A stretch of DNA of 21,204 bases. It comes from DASXMX01 sp036794395. Lineage in GTDB: Bacteria > Planctomycetota > Phycisphaerae > Tepidisphaerales > Tepidisphaeraceae. The notes below the pieces were generated by a model. It saw only the letters and a program-made list of their open reading frames with translations. It was not told where the DNA came from and ran no database searches. The DNA lies in assembly GCA_036794395.1 (NCBI GenBank), contig DAIRGS010000109.1:1-21204 (forward strand), written 5' to 3'. Positions 7,263-13,574 of the stretch are shown piece after piece; the first letter of the stretch is position 1, and every line of letters begins with the position of its first letter. Position numbers and translations under genes: made by a program.

Positions 7263-8282
7263 TTAAGCATTGGTGAGGCGGACGAGTGTCGCAAGTGTGT
7301 GAGCGGCGCAGTGGGAATCAATGGATTCCTCCGCGAGTTTGACGGCTTGGGCCAGGGTGTCGGCCCGGCCGGCGATGTGAAGTGCCGCGGCCGCGTTGAG
7401 GACCGTGATGTCGCGCGCCGGGCTTTTGTGGGCGGCGAGGATGTTGCGGATCATCTCAGCCGATTCTTCGGCGGTGGTGACCTGTAAATCGGACAGGCGG
7501 CCGTAATCAAAGCCGAGCGTGCGCGGGTCGAGCGTAAAGGTTTGGACGCGGCCACCTTTTAGCTCGCTGATACGCGTGTGGCCAAGGGTGGACAGCTCGT
7601 CGAGGCCGTCATCGGCGTGGACGACCCAGGCGTGATGGCTGCCCAGCTCGCGGAGGACGGTGGCGATGCGGTCGGTGAGCTCGGGGGCGAAGACGCCGAG
7701 CAGTTGGTGCCTGGCCCGGCCGGGATTGGTGAGGGGTCCGAGCAGATTGAAGATCGTGGGGATGCCCAGGGCGGATCGGGTGGCGGCGACGTGTTTCATC
7801 GCGGGGTGATGAGTGCGGGCGAAGGCGAAGCAGAGATTGGCTTCCTCGAGGCAGCGTGCGGTAGCCGCGGAGCCGGGATCAATATTAACGCCCAGCTTCT
7901 CCAGCACATCCGCGGAGCCCGACTGGCTGGACGCCGAGCGGTTGCCGTGCTTGACGATTTTGACGCCCGCCCCCGCGGCCACAAGAGCCGCGGCGGTTGA
8001 GATATTAAAAGTGCCGCGAACGTCCCCGCCCGTGCCGCAGGTGTCGAGAACAACGCCCTCCGCGCACAAGACCGGGATCACTTTCTCACGCATGACCGTA
8101 GCAGCGCCCACAAGTTCTTCAACGGTGGTGCCCTTGGAAGCCAAACCAACCAGCAGCCCCGCGATCTGCGCATCAGGGGCCTCCCCCGACATGATGTGCA
8201 GGAACGCTTCGCGCGTTTCATCGCGCGTCAGGTCTTCGCGGCGGCAGAGCTTCAGGAGCGTATCGCGCAAGGGAGCGTACAT
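7263..8282 (-). CDS. trpD: Anthranilate phosphoribosyltransferase
   Basis: A 339-residue cytoplasmic enzyme that transfers the phosphoribosyl group of PRPP to anthranilate in the second step of tryptophan synthesis. Visible signatures are the PRPP-binding GTGGD (83-87) in DTCGTGGDVRGTFNIST, KHGNRSASSQSGSADVLE (111-128), the anthranilate-contact region HPAMKHVAATRSALGIPTIFNLLGPLTNP (159-187) with R169, and the metal-binding DDGLDELS (224-231). The length is normal for the family. The ATG at 8282 gives the usual N-terminal helix (MYAPLRDTLLKL); the open frame continues to 8795 but overlaps other genes and is not TrpD-like. No Shine-Dalgarno sequence is seen. No other trp gene is nearby, so the pathway genes are probably dispersed. 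Confidence 0.96.
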   Translation of the reverse strand: MYAPLRDTLLKLCRREDLTRDETREAFLHIMSGEAPDAQIAGLLVGLASKGTTVEELVGAATVMREKVIPVLCAEGVVLDTCGTGGDVRGTFNISTAAALVAAGAGVKIVKHGNRSASSQSGSADVLEKLGVNIDPGSAATARCLEEANLCFAFARTHHPAMKHVAATRSALGIPTIFNLLGPLTNPGRARHQLLGVFAPELTDRIATVLRELGSHHAWVVHADDGLDELSTLGHTRISELKGGRVQTFTLDPRTLGFDYGRLSDLQVTTAEESAEMIRNILAAHKSPARDITVLNAAAALHIAGRADTLAQAVKLAEESIDSHCAAHTLATLVRLTNA

Positions 8283-8350
8283 GCAGGGGATGAAAGCGGG
8301 TTGGGGGCGGGGAGTCAAATACGAGAGGACTGTGGCTGGGCGACGCGACG

Positions 8351-8437
8351 ATGGTAGACTTCGTTGAACTGATGGAACGCGGGGAACAACTGCTCGGCGG
8401 TCGATTGAGCGATTACAAGGCCGCAAAAAAGAAATGA
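8351..8437 (+). CDS. Possible 28-residue small protein
   Basis: ATG at 8351 opens a short frame ending at TGA 8435-8437. The peptide is protein-like in composition: an amphipathic, acidic start MVDFVELMERGEQLL, then a hydrophilic stretch ending AAKKK. It lies in the space between trpD (divergent) and the second zinc-ribbon gene (same strand, 33 bp downstream). There is no Shine-Dalgarno sequence and no recognised family. It could be a leader peptide or chance. Evidence is weak and rests on composition and position only. Confidence 0.25.
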   Translation: MVDFVELMERGEQLLGGRLSDYKAAKKK

Positions 8438-8470
8438 CGCTCATGCAAGCGATTGGGTAAGATTGGGGGC

Positions 8471-9043
8471 GTGCGCCGCCGTCTCTTCTCCCTCGCGTCC
8501 CTGCTGTCGCTGCTCCTGTGTGTGGCCACGGTGGTGCTGTGGGTGCGTAAGGCGGACAAGTGCGAAATTCATCGTCGCACGTGCGTTGAGGGGACGAGCA
8601 CATATTGCAGGGCCGCGATTTATTCGCACTGGGGTGAGGTTGAGGTGCAAGTGTGCATTCTACACGCAACTGATTCCTCCCTCGCAACATATTTCGCGGT
8701 GCCACCGTCCGAGATCGAGTCTGTGGTTTGGAAAAGCCATTTGATGCATCAGGGCTTCCAAGTGGGTCGCGACGAAACGGTTTGGGGATTCTCATTTATC
8801 CACAGGTTGTATTCCGCGGACTCCGGCAAAGCCCCTGTCAAATACTGGAACATCATCTTCCCGCATTGGGCGATCTTTGTGGCCTTGGCCCTAATACCCT
8901 CAATATGGCTAATCTACTATTTGCTCGTCATCGGCAGCCGGAAAATTGGTCACTGCCCCGCTTGCTCGTACAACCTTACCGGCAACATCAGCGGCGTCTG
9001 TCCTGAATGCGGTACGCCGGTTCCCGCAACATTACGACACTGA
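8471..9043 (+). CDS. Two-helix membrane protein with C-terminal zinc ribbon
   Basis: A 190-residue protein. One hydrophobic segment lies at about 4-25 and another at about 131-155. Between them is an approximately 100-residue region that should face the outside. The C-terminus is a four-cysteine zinc ribbon (C162, C165, C177, C180; HCPACSYNLTGNISGVCPECGT). The ribbon is almost identical to that of the gene at 234-989, the clearest within-window paralogy of the small membrane proteins. GTG at 8471 is the chosen start because it begins just before the first helix; a TTG at 8453 is also in frame. It converges on the next minus-strand gene with a 25-bp gap. Function unknown. Confidence 0.75.
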   Translation: MRRRLFSLASLLSLLLCVATVVLWVRKADKCEIHRRTCVEGTSTYCRAAIYSHWGEVEVQVCILHATDSSLATYFAVPPSEIESVVWKSHLMHQGFQVGRDETVWGFSFIHRLYSADSGKAPVKYWNIIFPHWAIFVALALIPSIWLIYYLLVIGSRKIGHCPACSYNLTGNISGVCPECGTPVPATLRH

Positions 9044-9068
9044 GAGTATGCCACTACCGGCGAGGGGA

Positions 9069-9587
9069 TCAACGAACCGGCGTGCTGCCGGGAGTCCAGG
9101 TCGGTTTGATGGGTTCCCTGGAATCAGTGTTGCCATCGAATTCCTTGAGGAAGTATTCATCGATGAATGTCTCCAGATCGGCGGGTTGGCGTTCCATCCG
9201 GGGCACGACCATTTCACAGCAGAAATGGAAGCTGGAGTAGTACCACCGGCCATTTGAGGCTTTGGCGATGAAGATGTCACCGAGCAGTTGGTGGCGATGG
9301 ACGCATTCGTTTTTGAAGATGATGTATTGGCCGTCCCGCATGACGGTGAATTGGTCGGTGAGCCAAGTGCCTTGCTCGGCGGGCTTCGCGTTCAACTGGG
9401 TTGCGACGGCGGAGGTTTGTTTTGCGAGCCAGGAGCGGTCATCCGAGAGCGCGGCGATCTGGGGAATGGTCTGAGCCGTCCAGTTCTTGCGGAGGCGATC
9501 GCTGGAGAGGAGCCAGTGCAGGCAGAGTGCTGTTCCGAGCAGGATCGGGAGTAGCACCGCAAATATGATCCGCCCGCGTTTACGCAT
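9069..9587 (-). CDS. Membrane-anchored protein of unknown function
   Basis: A 172-residue protein beginning MRKRGRIIFAVLLPILLGTALCLHWLL. This positively charged start and hydrophobic helix (about 6-28) would act as an uncleaved anchor or signal. The remainder is hydrophilic and probably extracytoplasmic, with paired cysteines in NECVHRHQ and HFCCEM. No family was recognised. The ATG at 9587 is supported by AAGGGA eight bases upstream and by the start of the hydrophobic segment; the frame extends to 9656 but would overlap the divergent gene. It is divergent from the gene at 9655 across a 67-bp shared promoter region and convergent with the zinc-ribbon gene at 8471. Confidence 0.7.
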   Translation of the reverse strand: MRKRGRIIFAVLLPILLGTALCLHWLLSSDRLRKNWTAQTIPQIAALSDDRSWLAKQTSAVATQLNAKPAEQGTWLTDQFTVMRDGQYIIFKNECVHRHQLLGDIFIAKASNGRWYYSSFHFCCEMVVPRMERQPADLETFIDEYFLKEFDGNTDSREPIKPTWTPGSTPVR

Positions 9588-9654
9588 AACCGTGGTCCCT
9601 TGAGTGAGTACGCGAAAGGCTATTGAATGACCACGGATGTTACAATTGGACTGC

Positions 9655-10281
9655 ATGGAACCACAGAGAAAAACGACCGCCGAGTTGGATTACGGCTTGC
9701 CGCCGCCGGTGCACCATCGGCAAGGCGTTCAGCGGTGGCTGGTTCGAGGGGCGGTGGCGGTGGTTGTAGTGGTGGTGCTGGTCAATATCCGGCCCGTATT
9801 TGAACGGATCGGGCTGATGTACTGGCAGGGGAAGTGTTTGAAGTATGTGGTCCCAACCGATCAGCCGGTTGGGAATGCGGGGCAGCCGCGGTGTTATGCA
9901 AGGTATGTTGCGGCCTTCGGGGCGGGGCAGACGGGGGATGTTGTTTTCCTCCACGAAATGGGCGATTCTCAGCGCGTGCTGGTATGTGTCAGCGTGGATC
10001 CCGCGGCGACACGCAAGTCCGGGCATCCGTGCCTGAGCTGGGACACGTTTCATACGGTCTCATTGCTCGACGGAGCGCGAACGTCGGCATCTTCGCAATT
10101 CAGTGCTTACACGGGCCTGCCGCTTGATGCGCGGTTTTACGGCGGGCAACTCGATCCCGAGGATCCGAAGCACTTGACCATCGAGTACGAAGCGAACGGT
10201 CACAAGGGGACGATCGATGGATGGCTGTTCGTCGACAATCTGCGGCTGCAACTTCGCGAAGCGCCGAGATTATTTCGATGA
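9655..10281 (+). CDS. Single-pass membrane protein of unknown function
   Basis: A 208-residue protein with a short cytoplasmic N-terminus, one strongly hydrophobic valine-rich helix (about 30-46, AVAVVVVVVLVNI), then an extracytoplasmic region containing MYWQGKCLKY and several short beta-like segments. No catalytic motif or known family was identified. ATG 9655 was chosen over TTG 9637 because it begins a charged leader directly before the helix. There is no Shine-Dalgarno sequence, but TACAAT at 9641-9646 lies just upstream and would give a nearly leaderless transcript if it is a -10 element. It converges with the sigma-fusion ORF after 22 bp. Confidence 0.7.
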   Translation: MEPQRKTTAELDYGLPPPVHHRQGVQRWLVRGAVAVVVVVVLVNIRPVFERIGLMYWQGKCLKYVVPTDQPVGNAGQPRCYARYVAAFGAGQTGDVVFLHEMGDSQRVLVCVSVDPAATRKSGHPCLSWDTFHTVSLLDGARTSASSQFSAYTGLPLDARFYGGQLDPEDPKHLTIEYEANGHKGTIDGWLFVDNLRLQLREAPRLFR

Positions 10282-10303
10282 TCAATAGCCATTCGAACGG
10301 CCA

Positions 10304-12145
10304 TTAATGCTTGCCTTGAGGTTCGCCGGCCTCTTCGCCGGCGATTGCTGTAGATGGCAATTCGGCGGTGTGGAAATCGGCGTAGATGATGCGCCAATCC
10401 CTCGCATTGTTGCGGTGGTACCAGAAGATTGGTTTGGTGGCGGCGTCGGGAGTTGATGGTTTGACGTTGGCGCCCGCGTAGTGCCAGTCGGCGGAGGGCG
10501 GAAGCTGGCTGAGAAACATCATAACCCGCCCGGCCTGGAGCATGAGTTGCATGTAGTCGTTAGACGAGATCGGTGCGGGGGAGCCGGAGTTCGGGCGGGG
10601 GCGGGCGAGGGGACTGACGGGGTCCAATGTTTTATCAAAGTCGTTCAGGCTCGGCGGGAAGACGCCGGTGAGTACGGAGTAATCTTTGAAGAAATTGATG
10701 AGGTCGGCTTCGACGGGGCCGGCAGCGCTCACTGAAGCCTGCGTTTGCGCGTAGCCGGGCGGGACCGCAGTCGAGAAAAGGGCAATGTCGACGGCCTGGC
10801 CCAGCGAGACATGATCGAGTGTAACTTTAACCGGCATGTTGTCGACGATGACCTCCGATTGCACGCGAAGCGGCGCGCCGGTTTTGGCATCGGCCCAAAT
10901 CGTGAAAGGCTGGCCTTCCTGCGTGACGTTGAATTGCTTTGCGCGGATGCCGTTGATCTCCGCTTCGCCCACGCTCTGGCCGGCGGTCTGGTTGACATTG
11001 CGCAACTGTTGGAGCCAATCGATTGACGCAACCGCGGCGGCCGCATCTTTATCCGCGATGCTCATGACAACGGCAGATTGATGCGCGTCATCGATCTGAA
11101 CGAATTTGCCCGTCTGCATATCGGCGATCTGGGGCGGGGTGCCTGGGAAATCAACACGGAAATGGCCGGGCGCGGAAAAGAGCAGTCTGCCGTTCATCGC
11201 GATGCTGCCCTGCTGGATCGTCAGGTCGGCCATCATCGTCTGCGCATCATGGAGTTGCTGGGCAACGGTGGCGAACGCGAGCACCGGCCCGGCGTGGAAA
11301 GAAGCCCAGCTCACGGCCAATACGCTGCCGGCAATGAGCAGTGACGCGGCAATTCTTGAAACGGGCTTCATGGCCCCGATTCGCCGGATGACCCAGTGAC
11401 GTGCCGCCGGTGCTCCGCCCGCGGTTGCCGATTGCACCGCACTCAGGATCTGCTGCTCAGGGAAATCCCCAACCTCAGGCGCATCCGCCATCGCGCGGGC
11501 AGCGTCATTGAGCAGGCTCTCGTTGTCGTCGTCAAGGCGGGTCATGGCCGAAATCACCTTTCGCGAACCGATCGATTCTCCGCACAAATCCGATTCATCC
11601 TCCGCGGATTCGTTCTTAAACACCGCTCGGCGAGAGCCTCGCCCTCCCCGTTTCGATCCGGCGGGCGAAAGAAGCTCCTTCAGGCGGGCCCGCGCGCGGA
11701 GCAACAGCATCCCAACGGCACCAACAGATACTGACAAATGCTCGGCGATTTGCTGATAGCTCCAGCCTTCGACGCAGTGCAGGACGAATGCCTGGCTTTG
11801 CTGCGGCGGAAGGCCGGGCAGGGCCTGACGCAGTCGATCGAGCAGCTCGGCGTCCTGGGCCTGCTGAGGCGGCGCGGGTGAATCATCGGCCAGCGGCAAT
11901 TCCGGCGTAAGCTCAATCGCCCGGCGGCGGTATCGCCGGCGCAGGCGGTCGAGCGAGCGAGCCGTTACCACGCGCAAGAGAAGAGCGCGACAATTCTGAA
12001 CCACTTCCCTGCGACTGAATTCAATCGCCTCGGCGAAGGCGTCCTGCACGCATTCCTGGGCATCCTGTTGATTGCCCAGGATACGGCAGGCAGTCCGCCA
12101 GGCCGCGGGACCATCTTCGCGGACTACGCGTTCCCAATCGATCAT
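10304..12145 (-). CDS. ECF sigma factor fused to membrane helix and LolA/RseB-like domain
   Basis: A 613-residue ORF combining two functions. Residues 1-160 form an ECF-type sigma factor: a region 2-like helix set (about 13-70, AWRTACRILGNQQDAQECVQDAFAEA) and region 4 (about 100-158, LPPQQSQAFVLHCVEGWSYQQIAEHLSVSVGAVGMLLLRARARLKELL). Residues 163-200 are a low-complexity linker carrying a REP-like palindrome. From M201 (MTRLDDDNESLLNDAARAMAD) the sequence looks like an anti-sigma or sensor protein: a cytoplasmic segment, a membrane helix at about 264-283, and an extracytoplasmic domain (about 290-465) resembling the LolA/RseB fold in pattern (LTIQQGSIAMNGRLLFSAPGHFRVDF, FTIWADAKTGAPLRVQSE). 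The C-terminal portion is unassigned. The start at 12145 has GGAG four bases upstream. The frame reads straight through where a sigma gene would usually stop, and M201 keeps its own ribosome-binding site. Confidence 0.85.
   Translation of the reverse strand: MIDWERVVREDGPAAWRTACRILGNQQDAQECVQDAFAEAIEFSRREVVQNCRALLLRVVTARSLDRLRRRYRRRAIELTPELPLADDSPAPPQQAQDAELLDRLRQALPGLPPQQSQAFVLHCVEGWSYQQIAEHLSVSVGAVGMLLLRARARLKELLSPAGSKRGGRGSRRAVFKNESAEDESDLCGESIGSRKVISAMTRLDDDNESLLNDAARAMADAPEVGDFPEQQILSAVQSATAGGAPAARHWVIRRIGAMKPVSRIAASLLIAGSVLAVSWASFHAGPVLAFATVAQQLHDAQTMMADLTIQQGSIAMNGRLLFSAPGHFRVDFPGTPPQIADMQTGKFVQIDDAHQSAVVMSIADKDAAAAVASIDWLQQLRNVNQTAGQSVGEAEINGIRAKQFNVTQEGQPFTIWADAKTGAPLRVQSEVIVDNMPVKVTLDHVSLGQAVDIALFSTAVPPGYAQTQASVSAAGPVEADLINFFKDYSVLTGVFPPSLNDFDKTLDPVSPLARPRPNSGSPAPISSNDYMQLMLQAGRVMMFLSQLPPSADWHYAGANVKPSTPDAATKPIFWYHRNNARDWRIIYADFHTAELPSTAIAGEEAGEPQGKH
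11543..11560 (-). promoter_or_regulatory. Internal ribosome-binding site and start codon inside the sigma-fusion ORF
   Basis: On the minus strand AAGGTGA (11560-11554) stands 8 bp before an in-frame ATG (11545-11543) that encodes M201 of the fusion ORF. This is one of the best Shine-Dalgarno spacings in the window. It would produce a separate 413-residue protein with a membrane helix at about its residues 64-83 and the extracytoplasmic domain. The simplest reading is the retained start of an ancestral separate anti-sigma/sensor gene. Confidence 0.5.
11625..11650. repeat. REP-like palindrome in the sigma-fusion linker
   Basis: GGCGA-GAGCC-TCGCC (11629-11643) is a short hairpin. On the minus (coding) strand it is preceded by GGAG, giving GGGAGGGCGAGGCTCTCGCC, the tetranucleotide-plus-palindrome layout of REP elements. 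It encodes the linker residues RGGRGSRRAV (about 166-175), between sigma region 4 and the internal start M201. That it is a dispersed repeat is recalled and inferred, not tested. Confidence 0.45.
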
Positions 12146-12230
12146 GAAGCTCCGCGTTTGCGTCAGCCGGGAGTAGGGTCGCCGGCGGGGAGAGTTTATC
12201 ACGCGGCTAATATTTTGGAGGGCCGAGGGA

Positions 12231-12290
12231 AATTCGAATGACGAAATTCGAATGACGAATCAAGCTCGAAATCCCGAATTCGAATGACGA
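12231..12290. repeat. Three copies of AATTCGAATGACGA
   Basis: The 14-bp unit AATTCGAATGACGA occurs at 12231-12244 and 12245-12258 in direct tandem, and again at 12277-12290 after an 18-bp spacer containing a partial copy (CTCGAAATCCCG). AATTCGAATT-type cores are self-complementary in part. It lies in the 222-bp gap between the downstream GspG-like gene and the sigma-fusion gene, where promoter elements of the latter would be expected. The rest of the gap (12291-12367) shows nothing recognisable. Confidence 0.8.
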
Positions 12291-12367
12291 AACGGCGGGT
12301 TGGAATAAGGGGTTTGGCTTCATCTCACGTCGTTGGCGGTATTGCCATGCCGGATGTCGCACGAAGG

Positions 12368-12823
12368 TCATAGTTCATCCGGGTAGTTGGTGATGTCATC
12401 GGGGGTACCTTCGATTCCATCAGCGCCTTTTGAAAGCAGATCGTAACCCTGGGGCGATATCCGTCCGGGGCAGCGATAGATGAAAGGATGACCCCGGTGA
12501 TCTCTTGGTGGATTCATGACATAGGGGCCGCTCCATTGCAGGATTCCCGGAGGAGGAATCATCAGGGCATCCAAGCCTTCGGCGGTGGTAGGGAACCTTC
12601 CGCAGTCGATCTCGAACTGATTGAGGGCGGTTTCGAGGCCTGCTAGGTCGCTATTGGTACGCTTGGGTTTTTCGGATCGGACGAAGAATCCGTGGCGCAC
12701 GGCCAGAATGCCGATGCCAGCGAGCGATGCGGGGATGATGAGGATCAGCGCGAGATTGCGCGCACGTTTGGACAGAATGGCGCCTGACCCCGGAGATGCG
12801 TAATCCAAAGCGCGGCGTGTCAT
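12368..12823 (-). CDS. GspG-like pseudopilin-domain protein without prepilin leader (second of pair)
   Basis: A 151-residue membrane-anchored protein. A hydrophobic helix (about 22-42) is followed by a domain matching the globular part of the major pseudopilin GspG: LETALNQFEIDCGRFPTTAEGLDALMIPP (63-91), WSGPYV (97-102), a PFIYRCPG strand (113-120) and the calcium-loop-like end YDLLSKGADGIEGTPDDI (127-144). Unlike true pseudopilins it has no G|FTLIE cleavage motif; its N-terminus is a polar 20-residue cytoplasmic tail. ATG 12823 is preferred because AAGGA overlaps the stop of the upstream gene 7 bp away, so the two are probably co-translated; an in-frame start at 12880 would overlap that gene. 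It may be an anchored paralog that works outside a pilus fibre. Function unknown. Confidence 0.8.
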   Translation of the reverse strand: MTRRALDYASPGSGAILSKRARNLALILIIPASLAGIGILAVRHGFFVRSEKPKRTNSDLAGLETALNQFEIDCGRFPTTAEGLDALMIPPPGILQWSGPYVMNPPRDHRGHPFIYRCPGRISPQGYDLLSKGADGIEGTPDDITNYPDEL

Positions 12824-12830
12824 TTCTTCC

Positions 12831-13346
12831 TTACGGATCGATTCGGGTGCTGATGTCGTCCCCGGTGCCGGGTTGGCCATCGGGGCCGGCGGAGAAGAGT
12901 TCGTATTTCCAGACGCCGTGGCGCAGGAAGGTCCGGTAGACGTATGGGTGTTCCCATGGATCGATTGGGGGATGTTGGATGTATGGGCCGTGCCAGTCGG
13001 TGATCGAGGCGGGGGCGGTTAGGAGTGCAGTGAGGTCTTCGCCCGCGGTTGGGTAGCGGCCGGTGTCGGATCGAAATTGCGACAGTGCGGTATCGAGAGT
13101 CGAAAGGCCTGTTTGTGCGGCGGCGGGTCTGGCGTCGCCGTGACTGAACGTCGGTGTCATCAGCCACGCAACGAATGCGCACGTTGAGAGAAAGCAGACT
13201 GTGTAGAGCCAAGGATTGAACGTTCGCGGCCTGTGGGAAAAGGCTTGCGGAGTTGCATAGTTCAGGGGGGAGGCGTTGTCAGCGGTCGCCGCAGTGTTCG
13301 ATGTGGCGGAGTTGGTCTTAACGACCAAAACACTTCTGTGATGCAT
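12831..13346 (-). CDS. GspG-like pseudopilin-domain protein without prepilin leader (first of pair)
   Basis: A 171-residue paralog of the next gene. A polar tail of about 44 residues precedes a hydrophobic helix (about 45-63), then the GspG-type domain: LDTALSQFRSDTGRYPTAGEDLTALLTAP (84-112), WHGPYI (118-123), DPWEHPYVYR (129-138) and YELFSAGPDGQPGTGDDIS (148-166). The DPWxxPYxY and GxDGxxGTxDDI motifs are diagnostic of the T2SS protein G globular domain (family knowledge). There is no GFTLxE leader. ATG 13346 was chosen because GAGGT lies 11 bp upstream and the extra sequence to 13469 is repeat-like. It is the first gene of a tight pair and lies upstream of the sigma-fusion ORF on the same strand. 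Confidence 0.82.
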   Translation of the reverse strand: MHHRSVLVVKTNSATSNTAATADNASPLNYATPQAFSHRPRTFNPWLYTVCFLSTCAFVAWLMTPTFSHGDARPAAAQTGLSTLDTALSQFRSDTGRYPTAGEDLTALLTAPASITDWHGPYIQHPPIDPWEHPYVYRTFLRHGVWKYELFSAGPDGQPGTGDDISTRIDP

Positions 13347-13472
13347 GGGGGATTGGTACCTCAAAGCAGTGAGTTTGTTCCGAGGAAGAAGTGGAATGTG
13401 CACGAGCGTTGGTGTGGATGAGCATGCACGGATGTTTGCTGGCGCGTGGAAATGAAAGTCATTCGACATTCG

Positions 13473-13515
13473 CCCTCACCCCATCCCTCTCCCGGAGGAG
13501 AGGGGGCAAGAGGGC
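13473..13515. repeat. CCCTCTCC/GGAGAGGG hairpin repeat downstream of recJ
   Basis: CCCTCTCC (13485-13492), a CGGA loop and GGAGAGGG (13497-13504) form a perfect 8-bp stem, with flanking CCCTCACCCC and GGGGCAAGAGGG. It lies about 70 bp downstream of the recJ stop on the minus strand, within the 228-bp space before the first GspG-like gene. It might act as a terminator, but no T-tract follows. The rest of that space contains nothing recognisable. Confidence 0.6.
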
Positions 13516-13574
13516 GCGCACGTCGGTGTTGGGCGCGCGGGGTGAGAGCGTGCGAAGTCGTTAGGCGCGCGGGC

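Noticed and set aside
7578..8367. Plus-strand open frames across trpD
   Set aside because: Antisense to an intact trpD with GTGGD and KHGN motifs.
8283..8795. N-terminal extension of trpD
   Set aside because: The added residues are not TrpD-like, overlap the divergent zinc-ribbon gene, and TrpD length is normal from 8282.
9623..9646. TTGAAT and TACAAT as a -35/-10 pair for the gene at 9655
   Set aside because: The spacing is only 12 bp, too short for a sigma-70 promoter; TACAAT alone could still be a -10 element.
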